Assembly: GCA_964533495.1 (NCBI GenBank)
Contig: CAZHJU010000011.1
Span: forward strand, 20,240-84,239
Direction: 5' to 3'
From: Ga0077527 sp964533495
GTDB lineage: Bacteria > Pseudomonadota > Gammaproteobacteria > Burkholderiales > SG8-41
Length of the DNA: 64,000 bases
Shown here: piece after piece, positions 1-8,911 of the stretch
How positions within the stretch are numbered: the first letter of the stretch is position 1
Layout: each line of letters opens with the position of its first letter
The notes under the pieces: model-generated
What the model was told of the DNA's origin: nothing
The model's database searches: none
The model's input: the letters and a program-made list of their open reading frames with translations, nothing else
Translations under genes and position numbers: made by a program

Positions 1-357
1 TTCGAGGTTGACCGGGCGCGTCATCGCTTCCGCGACCGCGCGCGCCGCGCTTTCCGGCATCACCGCGCGGCCGAGGTTGGTGTGCAGCACGGTGCCGGTG
101 AGATTGAACACCGGTTTCAGCGATGGCGCCGCGGCGCGCTGAAGCGCGATCGCGCAGGACTGCAGGAACCGGTGTTCGTCGTAGGGCGCCGCTTCGGCGC
201 CGGTCAGCCGTTCGCGTTCGGCATCGAGGGCAAGGCGCAGCATTTCGGTGACACGGCTGCGGCCGTGCGCGGCAAGCAGGTCCGCGACGGCAGGGCTGCC
301 GAGCAGGCGATCCAGCGAGGGCAACGCGCGACGCGCGGTGGCGGCGGCATTCACCAT
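1..357 (-). CDS. selA: L-seryl-tRNA(Sec) selenium transferase, N-terminal part (runs off the window)
   Basis: SelA is the PLP enzyme that converts Ser-tRNA(Sec) to Sec-tRNA(Sec) using selenophosphate. The 119 residues visible from the ATG at 357 carry the family's N-terminal features: an early LPSLDRLL segment, a HGRSRVTEML helix, and the signature FNLTGTVLHTNLGRA followed by MTRPVNLE, the typical start of the PLP domain. The gene is cut by the left edge, so the catalytic lysine is not visible. It lies downstream of, and on the same strand as, the proposed selenoprotein gene (627-1397), with a terminator between them. This location supports a functional Sec-decoding system in the organism. 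No selB, selC or selD is visible. Identification is confident from the motif; the start is the only in-frame ATG in the upstream stretch examined. Confidence 0.92.
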   Translation of the reverse strand, partial: MVNAAATARRALPSLDRLLGSPAVADLLAAHGRSRVTEMLRLALDAERERLTGAEAAPYDEHRFLQSCAIALQRAAAPSLKPVFNLTGTVLHTNLGRAVMPESAARAVAEAMTRPVNLE

Positions 358-567
358 CGTCGTGGGGTCTGCTGTGGCGTCATGTCGTTGCGGATCGTGC
401 GCGGCATGAGTGTAGTGTAACTCGCCGGGCAGGCGTCATTGCGTCGTTGGCCGCAGTGTGGTCACCGTGCCGTCGGACTCCGGTTCGTGCTGGTGTTTTG
501 GCGCGAACGGTTGATGAAGTCATGCTGCCTGTGGTGATCGTTCAGGGGGAGTGGGCGGATCTTCTCG

Positions 568-591
568 AAAAAAACGGCACCCGCAGGTGCC
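568..591 (-). terminator. Rho-independent terminator of the selenoprotein gene
   Basis: On the minus strand a GGCACC/GGTGCC stem with a 4-nt loop (arms 576-581 and 586-591) is followed by a run of seven T (568-574). It lies about 35 nt after the stop codon of the 627-1397 gene and separates it from selA. Confidence 0.8.
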
Positions 592-596
592 ATTTT

Positions 597-626
597 ATAA
601 ATATTTGATTATAAAGTATTTTTTAA
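597..626 (+). repeat. AT-rich dispersed element, copy A
   Basis: Reads ATAAATATTTGATT then ATAAAGTATTTTTTA on the plus strand. It matches the family consensus ATAAGTATTTGATT, a few variable bases, TGATATTTTT. It starts directly at the stop codon (627-629, minus strand) of the selenoprotein gene and is followed by that gene's terminator hairpin. Confidence 0.65.
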
Positions 627-1397
627 TTATTCCCACAGGCGTTCAGGCAACGGCAGCCCCGCCAGCTGTTCCGGCGTCAGCGGCCGGTCGGGCGTGATGC
701 CGAGCCGTTCGAGCACCGCGGCGAGCTGCCGGCCGTGCTGCGCGCTGTGCCAGGTCGAACGCTCGTAGAGCATGTGCATCGGCTGCATGCCGAAGAAGGT
801 CTTGACCTTCTGCTGGCAGGATTTGTCCTCGAGCTTGTCCCACCAGTTCTGCAGCCGTGCGATGACGCTGTCGCCGTAACGCGCGATTTCGTCGCCGGTC
901 ATGAATGTGCCGTCCTTGGGCGGCACGTTGGCGAGCTGCACCGCGTACTCGACGCCGTCCTCCATGGATTCAAGGAAGGCTTCGGCGATGCGGAAGATGT
1001 GGTGGCACATCAGGCGGATCGAACGGTCGCGGTTGGGAATCACGCGTTCGAGCAGCTGCGCGTCGGGAAGCTGGCGCATCAGCCGCTGCGCGGCCTGCAG
1101 CACCATGATCCAGCGCTTGATCAGTTCCTCGGGCGGCAGCGGCTTGTGGCCGGTGCCCTGCAGGCCGACGAATTCCGCGACGTCCTCGAGGTTCTGCCCG
1201 AAAACAAACTGTTCGCCCTTGGCGACGACCGGCACGTTGCGCACGCCGAGTTTCAGCAGGCGTTCGCGGCCCTGCGGGTCGTTCAGCACGTCGATGGCGA
1301 TGAAATCGATTTTTTTCCGCGAAAGAAACTCTTTCGCCCGGAGGCAGCTGCTTCAGCCCGGTTGCGTGAACAGGATGAACTGCTCGTTGGCGCCCAT
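627..1397 (-). CDS. Selenocysteine-containing glutaredoxin-like protein with C-terminal DinB-like domain
   Basis: Translation from the ATG at 1397 (AAAGG ribosome-binding site just upstream) gives MGANEQFILFTQPG, then an in-frame TGA at 1355-1353, then SSCLRAKEFLSRKK and an open frame to 627. Reading the TGA as Sec gives a 256-residue protein with a U15-S-S-C18 motif exactly where glutaredoxins have CxxC. The strand-helix pattern that follows and the VRNVPVV segment (cis-Pro loop) fit a thioredoxin fold over about residues 1-80. The rest (about 90-256) is helical, with histidines in CHHIFRI and WHSAQHGRQ placed like the metal ligands of DinB/YfiT proteins. A SECIS-like hairpin follows the UGA, and selA is the next gene on the strand. 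Sec-glutaredoxins are a known class. The DinB fusion and a role in thiol-dependent reduction or transfer are inference. A standard caller would start the gene at 1289 and lose the redox motif. Confidence 0.85.
1320..1336 (-). promoter_or_regulatory. Bacterial SECIS-like hairpin
   Basis: On the minus strand, CGAAAGA and TCTTTCG form a perfect 7-bp stem (1336-1330 with 1326-1320) closed by the loop GTT (1329-1327). The loop starts 23 nt after the UGA and has G as its first base. Both properties match bacterial SECIS elements, which place a small G-containing apical loop roughly 16-37 nt downstream of UGA for SelB binding. The hairpin is fully coding. Confidence 0.75.
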
Positions 1398-1474
1398 GTG
1401 TGACCTTTCGGGAGGCGGTTGAGGTGAGAGCCGAGGCTAAGTCGCAAGCCGCCGGTCGTCAAGGTTCGCAGTGC

Positions 1475-1480
1475 TATAAT
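1475..1480 (+). promoter_or_regulatory. -10 element (TATAAT) upstream of the GST gene
   Basis: A perfect TATAAT lies 45 nt before the GST start codon in a 127-bp divergent intergenic region. No convincing -35 box is seen 16-18 nt upstream. A short tandem duplication of TATCCCGCAAG sits between it and the gene. Confidence 0.45.
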
Positions 1481-1524
1481 CCGCGCGCTTTTCATCCCGC
1501 AAGTTTATCCCGCAAGAAATCCAC

Positions 1525-2133
1525 ATGATGAAGCTGATCGGGACGACGACCAGTCCCTACACCCGCAAGGTGCGCGTTGTGCTGGCCGAAAAACGCATGG
1601 AATGCGAATTCGCCATCGACGCGCCGAACACCGAAGGCAGCACGGTCGCGCAGTACAACCCGCTGGGCAAGATCCCGGTGCTGGTGCTGGACGACGACAG
1701 CGCGCTCTTCGATTCGCGCGTGATCGTCGAATATCTCGACAATGCGAGCCCGGGCAACCGGCTGATCCCGGAGGAAAAGCGGCCGCGCATCCAGGTGCGG
1801 CGCTGGGAGGCGCTGGCCGACGGCTGCACCGACGCGGCGATCGCGGTGGTCATGGAGAGGCGCCGTCCCGCGGAGCAGCAGTCGCCGGAATGGATCGCGC
1901 GCCAGCAGGCGAAGGTCGACCGCGCGCTGCAGATGATGGCGGACGATCTCGCGGCGAAGAACTGGTGCACGGGGGATTTCTTCACGCTCGCCGACATCGC
2001 GGTGGGCTGCTGCCTGGCATGGATGGAGCTGCGTTTGCCGGATCTGCCCTGGCGCCGCAATCATCCGAACCTGGCGCGGCTCGCGGACAAGCTGCTGCAG
2101 CGTCCGTCGTTCAAGGACACCATTCCCGCCTGA
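1525..2133 (+). CDS. Glutathione S-transferase family protein
   Basis: This 202-residue protein has the two-domain layout of GSTs. The N-terminal thioredoxin fold begins KLIGTTTSPYTRKVRVVLAEK (a Ser/Thr-Pro-Tyr motif at the glutathione thiol site), with the cis-Pro segment GKIPVLVLDDD and the glutathione-binding LFDSRVIVEYLD at about residues 60-72. An all-helical C-terminal domain follows. The length is typical. It probably conjugates or reduces small electrophiles; the substrate cannot be read from the sequence. It is transcribed away from the selenoprotein gene, so the two thiol-redox genes are divergent neighbours. Either of two consecutive ATGs (1525 or 1528) could be the start. Confidence 0.85.
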   Translation: MMKLIGTTTSPYTRKVRVVLAEKRMECEFAIDAPNTEGSTVAQYNPLGKIPVLVLDDDSALFDSRVIVEYLDNASPGNRLIPEEKRPRIQVRRWEALADGCTDAAIAVVMERRRPAEQQSPEWIARQQAKVDRALQMMADDLAAKNWCTGDFFTLADIAVGCCLAWMELRLPDLPWRRNHPNLARLADKLLQRPSFKDTIPA

Positions 2134-2143
2134 GCGGGGCCGC

Positions 2144-3292
2144 TTATCCGCCGCCGGCTTCCGCATCCGGCGGGCAACCGGCATCGCGCGGGCCGATCTG
2201 CGCCGGTCGCGCCGACTCGATGATGCCGCCGCCGATGCAGACGCGGCTTTCATAAATGACCAGCGATTGCCCGGGCGTCACCGCCCACTGGTTTTCGGCG
2301 AAATCGACGACGCATCGCGTGTCCGTCGCTTCCGGCAGCGAGCAGGCCGCATCCTTCTGCCGGTAACGGGTTTTCGCGCCGTACACCCATTGCGTGTGTG
2401 GCGCTTCGCCGCTGATCCAGCTCGGGTTGACGGCGGTCAACTGGTCGGAGAGCAGCATCGGATGATCGTGGCCCTGGACCACGACCAGCCGGTTGTCCGC
2501 CATGTCCTTGCGCGCGACGTACCAGGCATCGCCGTCGCCGCTGCGGGTGCCGCCGATGCCGAGTCCCTGGCGCTGGCCCAGCGTGTAGAACATCAGTCCC
2601 ATGTGTTTTCCGACCCTGATGCCCTCGGGCGTGACGATGTCGCCGGGATTCGACGGCAGGTAGCGGTTGAGGAACTCGCGGAACGGACGCTCGCCGATGA
2701 AGCAGATGCCGGTCGAATCCTTCTTGTCGTGGTTGGGCAGGCCTTCGCGGCGCGCGATTTCGCGCACGTCGCGCTTGTACAGCACCCCCAGCGGGAACAC
2801 GGTCTTCGCAAGCTGCTGCTGGTTGAGGCGGTAGAGGAAGTAACTCTGGTCCTTGCCGCCGTCCTCGGCTTTCAGCAACTGGTGGAGGCCGTCGACCTCG
2901 CGCACCTGGGCGTAGTGTCCGGTCGCGATGCGGTCGGCGCCCAGGTTCATTGCATGGTCGAGGAAGGACTTGAACTTGATCTCGGCGTTGCACAGCACGT
3001 CGGGGTTCGGCGTGCGGCCGGCCTTGTAATCGTTGAGGAACTCGCTGAACACGCGATCCTTGTATTCGGCGCTGAAATTGACGGCCTCGATGTCGATGCC
3101 GATGCGGTCGGCGACGGCGACGGCGTCGACCAGGTCCTGGCGCGAGCTGCAATGCTCGTCCGTGTCGTCGTCCTCCCAGTTCTTCATGAACAGGCCGGTG
3201 ACGTCGAAGCCCTGCTGCTTGAGCAGCAGGGCGGCGACCGCGGAATCGACGCCGCCGGACAGGCCGACGACTATTTTCTGTTTGCGTGCCAT
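2144..3292 (-). CDS. mnmA: tRNA-specific 2-thiouridylase MnmA
   Basis: MnmA thiolates U34 of tRNA-Lys, -Glu and -Gln, using ATP and sulfur passed along a relay. The 382-residue protein has the PP-loop SGGVDS (residues 12-17) for adenylation. Its two catalytic cysteines are present: C101 in NPDVLCNAEIKF and C197 in DSTGICFIGER. The family block FYTLGQRQGLGIGG is also seen. Length is normal (about 365-380). The Nudix gene lies 4 nt upstream on the same strand, so the two form an operon. Its 3' end is convergent with the GST gene. Confidence 0.96.
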   Translation of the reverse strand: MARKQKIVVGLSGGVDSAVAALLLKQQGFDVTGLFMKNWEDDDTDEHCSSRQDLVDAVAVADRIGIDIEAVNFSAEYKDRVFSEFLNDYKAGRTPNPDVLCNAEIKFKSFLDHAMNLGADRIATGHYAQVREVDGLHQLLKAEDGGKDQSYFLYRLNQQQLAKTVFPLGVLYKRDVREIARREGLPNHDKKDSTGICFIGERPFREFLNRYLPSNPGDIVTPEGIRVGKHMGLMFYTLGQRQGLGIGGTRSGDGDAWYVARKDMADNRLVVVQGHDHPMLLSDQLTAVNPSWISGEAPHTQWVYGAKTRYRQKDAACSLPEATDTRCVVDFAENQWAVTPGQSLVIYESRVCIGGGIIESARPAQIGPRDAGCPPDAEAGGG

Positions 3293-3296
3293 GGAT

Positions 3297-3755
3297 TCAG
3301 GAATGGTGGTGCAGCAGTTGCAGCGGGTAGCGCCGGCCCGCGATGTAGTCGTCGACGCACTGCATCAGCAGCGGGCTGCGGTGCCGTTCGCGGCAGGCGC
3401 GGATTTCGGCGACGGGCATCCACAGCGTGCGCAGGATGCCGGCATCGAGCGGACGATCCTTGGGATCCGAGATTTCCCCGGTGAAGGTGAAGCGCAGGTA
3501 GGTGACCGGAGACGCGGGCTTGCGGTACTGGTAGACGCCGACCAGCCCGGTCGGTGTGAAATCCCGCGCCGATTCCTCGAGGGTTTCGCGGATGACGGCC
3601 TCGACCAGCGATTCACCGTCTTCGAGATGGCCCGCCGGCTGGTTGTAGAGGATGCCGTCGGCGGTCTGTTCCTCGACCAGCAGGAAGCTGCCGTTGCGTT
3701 CGACGACGGCCGCTACGGTGACATTGGGCTTCCACTGCTTTGTTTCATCGGCCAT
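3297..3755 (-). CDS. nudJ: Nudix hydrolase, phosphatase NudJ type
   Basis: This 152-residue protein carries a full Nudix box, GHLEDGESLVEAVIRETLEE at residues 42-61, with the metal-binding REtlEE core. The flanking segments (NVTVAAVVER, LLVEEQT, YNQPAGHLE, LVGVYQYRKP) are those of NudJ, which removes phosphate from thiamine pyrophosphate precursors and nucleoside di- and triphosphates. The last Nudix glycine is replaced by Ser (EES), as is common in NudJ. It is the first gene of a two-gene operon with mnmA, an order common in Proteobacteria. The physiological substrate is uncertain. Confidence 0.88.
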   Translation of the reverse strand: MADETKQWKPNVTVAAVVERNGSFLLVEEQTADGILYNQPAGHLEDGESLVEAVIRETLEESARDFTPTGLVGVYQYRKPASPVTYLRFTFTGEISDPKDRPLDAGILRTLWMPVAEIRACRERHRSPLLMQCVDDYIAGRRYPLQLLHHHS

Positions 3756-3787
3756 CCGCGTATTTTATCGCCGGCGGCGGCAGGCGT

Positions 3788-3811
3788 AAAAAAGCAGGGC
3801 CGAAGCCCTGC
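3788..3811 (-). terminator. Terminator of the 46-residue Lys-rich gene
   Basis: GCAGGGC/GCCCTGC stem with a TTCG loop on the minus strand (arms 3794-3800 and 3805-3811), followed by a T-run (3788-3793). It is about 25 nt after the stop codon. Confidence 0.85.
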
Positions 3812-3836
3812 TTTGACCGGACAGAAAGACCGGTTC

Positions 3837-3977
3837 TTACTTCTTCTTGTCTTTCTTGTCGGCTTTTTTCTCTTTTTTCTCGGTCTTTTTCTCGTCTTTC
3901 TTCTCGGCCGAGTAAGCCGGAGCGACGGCCACCGAGGCGAACATCGCCGCCATGATCATTGCGAACAGCTTCTTCAT
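3837..3977 (-). CDS. Small secreted lysine-rich protein (46 residues), paralogue 1
   Basis: The product begins MKKLFAMIMAAMFASVAVAPAYSA, a clear signal peptide with cleavage after YSA. A mature part of only about 22 residues follows, made almost entirely of Lys, Glu and Asp (EKKDEKKTEKK, KKADKKDKKK). A GGGAGGAAA ribosome-binding site precedes the ATG and a strong terminator follows, so this is a monocistronic gene. A paralogue with the same design lies at 4146-4304. The function is unknown. A periplasmic, highly charged disordered peptide is what the sequence shows; a buffering or acid-stress role is speculation. Confidence 0.8.
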   Translation of the reverse strand: MKKLFAMIMAAMFASVAVAPAYSAEKKDEKKTEKKEKKADKKDKKK

Positions 3978-4100
3978 GTTTCCTCCCTTGTTGGACAGAA
4001 TCGCGTCCGGATTCCGGTGCGCGGCTCAAAGCGAGCCGCATTACATTAGCGCATGCCCATGTCATTGACAACAGGGGGGCGGGGGGCGCCCGGGCAATAA

Positions 4101-4124
4101 AAAAGGCAGGGCGTGAGCCCTGCC
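4101..4124 (-). terminator. Terminator of the 52-residue Lys-rich gene
   Basis: GGCAGGGC/GCCCTGCC stem with a 4-nt loop (arms 4105-4112 and 4117-4124) and a T-run on the minus strand, starting about 20 nt after the stop codon. Confidence 0.85.
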
Positions 4125-4145
4125 TTTCCGAGCAAAACCGGCAGA

Positions 4146-4304
4146 TTACTTCTTGTCGGCTTTTTTCTCGCTTTTCTTCTCAGCCTTGGCGGGGGCTTTT
4201 TTCTCTTCCTTTTTTTCTTCTTTCTTGGCTTCGGCGGCGAAGGCCGGGGCAACCGAAACGGTGGCGAATACGGCGGCGATGATGGCGGCAAACAGTTTGC
4301 TCAT
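4146..4304 (-). CDS. Small secreted lysine-rich protein (52 residues), paralogue 2
   Basis: Same architecture as the 3837-3977 gene. A signal peptide MSKLFAAIIAAVFATVSVAPAFAA is followed by about 28 residues of Lys/Glu/Ala repeats (KKEEKKEEKKAPAKAEKK and so on). A GAGGAA ribosome-binding site precedes the ATG and a strong hairpin terminator follows. The two genes are tandem on the minus strand, each with its own terminator, which points to a local duplication. The signal-peptide halves differ more in codons than simple recent duplication would give. No known enzymatic domain can fit; the function is unassigned. Confidence 0.8.
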   Translation of the reverse strand: MSKLFAAIIAAVFATVSVAPAFAAEAKKEEKKEEKKAPAKAEKKSEKKADKK

Positions 4305-4510
4305 GATTTCCTCAATAAATTAGCGGTTGATCAACCAGGCCTTGCGGCCTTTGACCGAAACAGTCGGTCAGCGCCAATAACGGGCGTGTTTGCCGCCGGT
4401 TGACAGTTTCGCGACAGATTTGTCGATAAAGATCAGACATAAAAACAAGGGCCTGCAATCGGGCGTCGACGGATGGTGATTTTCGTCGGGTGCTGGCAGG
4501 TGATGTAACA

Positions 4511-5059
4511 CTAAATTGACGATGGCGCTTTTTTCCAGCTTCCCGGCGCAATGCCGGCGATAGTCCACGATCCGACGCTGTAGCGGATCAGGCGCAGGGT
4601 CGGAAAACCTGCGGCCGCCGTCATCCGCCGCACTTGGCGGTTGCGACCCTCGCGCAGGGTCAGGCGCAGCCAGGCGGTCGGGATGGCCTGGCGCGAACGG
4701 ATCGGAGGCACCCGCGGCCATACCCAGTCCGGCTCGGCAACCAGTTCCGCTTCCGCCGGACGGGCGCGGAAGTCACTCAGGCGGATTCCCGCGCGCAGGG
4801 GTTCCAGCGCCGCGTCGTCCGGAGCGCCCTCGACTTGGGCGAAATAGGTTTTTGGCAGCTTGTGCCGCGGATCGCTGATCCGGTGCTGAAGGGCGCCGTC
4901 ACCGGTCAGCACGACCAGGCCCTCGCTGTCGGTATCCAGCCGGCCTGCCGGATAGACACCGGGGACGTCGACGAAGTCCTTCAGGGTGGGGTGGCTGCCA
5001 GAAGGACTGAACTGGCAGATCACGCCATAGGGTTTGTTGAGCAGGATGACGTCCGGCAT
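4511..5059 (-). CDS. rluE: 23S rRNA pseudouridine synthase, RluE type
   Basis: RluE makes pseudouridine 2457 in 23S rRNA. The 182-residue protein starts with LLNKPYGVICQF and has the catalytic-Asp motif GRLDTDSEGLVVLT (Asp42). RluE-specific segments are also present: EPDWVWPRVPPIRSR, IPTAWLRLTLREGRNRQVRRMTAAAG and FPTLRLIRYSVG. It lacks the N-terminal S4 domain found in RsuA/RluB relatives, as expected for RluE. It stands alone between the Lys-rich genes and the cold-shock gene. Confidence 0.92.
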   Translation of the reverse strand: MPDVILLNKPYGVICQFSPSGSHPTLKDFVDVPGVYPAGRLDTDSEGLVVLTGDGALQHRISDPRHKLPKTYFAQVEGAPDDAALEPLRAGIRLSDFRARPAEAELVAEPDWVWPRVPPIRSRQAIPTAWLRLTLREGRNRQVRRMTAAAGFPTLRLIRYSVGSWTIAGIAPGSWKKAPSSI

Positions 5060-5211
5060 GTCCCGATTCTAAGGGACGGCCAAACGCGGTTCCCGTGGGG
5101 GATGTCGCGGGGCTGGCAGGGGCAGTCGTTGCTTGCTGCGATTTCCTTCAGCTTGTCGCAGCCGTCGGGATGACGTGGACGTTTGCCGGAAAGAAAAAAG
5201 GAAAAGAAAAA

Positions 5212-5231
5212 GCCCGCGGCATGCCGCGGGC
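5212..5231. terminator. Palindromic terminator downstream of the cold-shock gene
   Basis: GCCCGCGGC AT GCCGCGGGC is a perfect 9-bp palindromic stem. It is flanked by A-rich sequence on the left (T-run on the minus strand) and CTTTGTTTTTG on the right, so it could act in both directions. It lies about 50 nt after the cold-shock stop codon. Confidence 0.8.
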
Positions 5232-5283
5232 TTTGTTTTTGCAGGTCGCCCCCGCATCGCTGCGGTGGCGAAAATTCACAGCT

Positions 5284-5487
5284 TCAGGCTGCTTGGATGT
5301 TAGAGGCTTGTTTGCCCTTCGGGCCCTGGGTGACTTCGAAAGACACTTTCTGGCCTTCTTTCAGTGTCTTGAAGCCGTTCATCTGGATCGCGGAGAAGTG
5401 CGCGAAGAGGTCTTCGCTGCCGTCGTCCGGCGTGATGAAGCCATAGCCTTTGGAGTCATTGAACCATTTCACAGTACCAGTTGCCAT
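5284..5487 (-). CDS. cspA: Cold-shock protein (CspA family)
   Basis: This 67-residue single cold-shock domain starts MATGTVKWFND and contains RNP1 (KGYGFI, residues 13-18) and RNP2 (LFAHF, 27-31). It binds single-stranded RNA/DNA and melts RNA structure at low temperature. A longer open frame extends upstream, but the canonical start at 5487, after AAGGCAGG, is the family start. The stretch of more than 300 bp upstream could hold the long structured 5' leader usual for csp genes. I cannot tell from sequence whether this copy is cold-induced or constitutive. Confidence 0.95.
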   Translation of the reverse strand: MATGTVKWFNDSKGYGFITPDDGSEDLFAHFSAIQMNGFKTLKEGQKVSFEVTQGPKGKQASNIQAA

Positions 5488-5812
5488 ATGCCTGCCTTGA
5501 TAGAAAAGCGGATGGGCTCCGCGATTTGTTCGAGTTCCAAGGATCGCACCGGCCAAACTCAGGTACTGCGCTGGTCTTGCGATAAAACCTGAACCCCAAC
5601 ACCCGACTGCTTTCTAGGGTATTTGCCGGCGAAAGTCAAGCATGCCTGAAAACCGCCGGATCCGGCGGATTTTCCCATTGTTTGCAACCACTTGAAAAAT
5701 TCCCCGTTCCGGTGAAAAAATAGGTTCACGGCGGATCCATGACGGATTCGCGGCGATCCGGGGCGGCTGACCGGGCTCTGGCGAAGCAGGCAAGGCACAG
5801 TTCAACGGCATC
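5488..5812. other. Divergent intergenic region between the cold-shock gene and clpS
   Basis: These 325 bp lie between divergent genes. I find no further gene. The half nearest the cold-shock gene should contain its promoter and 5' leader; the other half should hold the clpS-clpA promoter. I do not see a clear sigma-70 or sigma-32 promoter. Confidence 0.4.
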
Positions 5813-6121
5813 ATGGCAACCAGGCAGCGTGAAGACACCGTCCTCGAGGCGAAGCGTAGCAAGACCAAGCCACCACCGATGTTCAAGGTGCTGCTGCTGA
5901 ACGACGACTATACGCCCATGGATTTCGTCGTCAGTGTCCTGCAGCGGTTCTTTTCCCTGAGCCGGGAGCGGGCGACCCAGGTCATGCTGAAAGTTCACCG
6001 CGAAGGCATGGGGGTCTGCGGCATATTTCCCCGGGATGTTGCGGCAACCAAAGTCGAGCAGGTAAAGTCATACGCCAAGCAGCACCAACATCCGTTACAG
6101 TGCGTAATGGAAGAGAACTGA
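5813..6121 (+). CDS. clpS: ATP-dependent Clp protease adaptor ClpS
   Basis: ClpS binds N-degron substrates and delivers them to ClpAP. The 102-residue protein has a disordered N-terminal extension, then the core FKVLLLNDDYTPMDFVVSVLQRFF, which forms the N-degron pocket (Asn/Asp of NDD and the following Met/Val), and the C-terminal VHREGMGVCGIFPRDVAATK. clpA follows 33 nt after the stop on the same strand, the usual clpS-clpA operon. Confidence 0.97.
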   Translation: MATRQREDTVLEAKRSKTKPPPMFKVLLLNDDYTPMDFVVSVLQRFFSLSRERATQVMLKVHREGMGVCGIFPRDVAATKVEQVKSYAKQHQHPLQCVMEEN

Positions 6122-6153
6122 GGTACCACTCCAACAGCCATGATCGGACAACC

Positions 6154-8415
<2,262 letters not shown>

Positions 8416-8443
8416 GCTTCACCGTTCCCCGTTTCGTTTCCCG

Positions 8444-8469
8444 CCGCCGGCTTCCCTGCCGGCGGTTTT
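8444..8469 (+). terminator. Terminator of clpSA
   Basis: CCGCCGGC/GCCGGCGG stem (8444-8451 and 8458-8465) with a 6-nt loop and TTTTC after it, 30 nt past the clpA stop. Confidence 0.8.
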
Positions 8470-8563
8470 CTTGACACTGTTCGCCTTTGCGTGGACACTG
8501 GCTTTATTAGAAAAGCCTGATGCACCAGGGTTCAGCGGTCCCACTCGTTGATTGGAGGAGCAC

Positions 8564-8902
8564 ATGCGTAGAGTAATGACCTTGCTGGTCGCGGTCGCGG
8601 CCGGCGGATTGGCGCAGCCTGCGGCGGCGGCCGATGCCCAGTATGCCCGCGGCCTGGCGGCGACCTGTTTCGCCTGCCACGGCACCGACGGCCGCAGCGT
8701 CAACAGCGTGCCGCCCAGCCTGGCCGGACAGAACCGCGATTACCTGCTGAAGCAGCTGCAGGAATTCCGCGACGGCAAACGTCCGGCGACCATCATGCAC
8801 CAGCATGCCAAGGGTTACACCAACGAGCAGCTCGAGCTGATCGCCGGTTATTTCGCATCGGTCACGCCCGGTCGCGCAGCGCCTGCGCCGGCCGTGCGCT
8901 AG
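8564..8902 (+). CDS. fccA: Sulfide dehydrogenase cytochrome c subunit (FccA-like)
   Basis: A 112-residue exported c-type cytochrome. It has a signal peptide ending near AAA-DAQ at about residue 23, one heme site CFACH (35-39), and a likely distal Met ligand in PATIMHQH (M78). It passes electrons from the flavin subunit encoded 10 nt downstream to the respiratory chain. Start: ATG at 8564, preceded by GGAGGAG; an earlier in-frame ATG at 8552 overlaps that site. A single heme (rather than the diheme form of some purple sulfur bacteria) matches the small FccA type. Assignment rests on the motif plus the fccB neighbour. Confidence 0.88.
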   Translation: MRRVMTLLVAVAAGGLAQPAAAADAQYARGLAATCFACHGTDGRSVNSVPPSLAGQNRDYLLKQLQEFRDGKRPATIMHQHAKGYTNEQLELIAGYFASVTPGRAAPAPAVR

Positions 8903-8911
8903 GAGGACAAC

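Noticed and set aside
735..1403. 222-residue plus-strand frame opposite the selenoprotein gene
   Set aside because: The minus-strand gene has a complete glutaredoxin/DinB reading with SECIS and selA context; the plus-strand frame shows no family motif.
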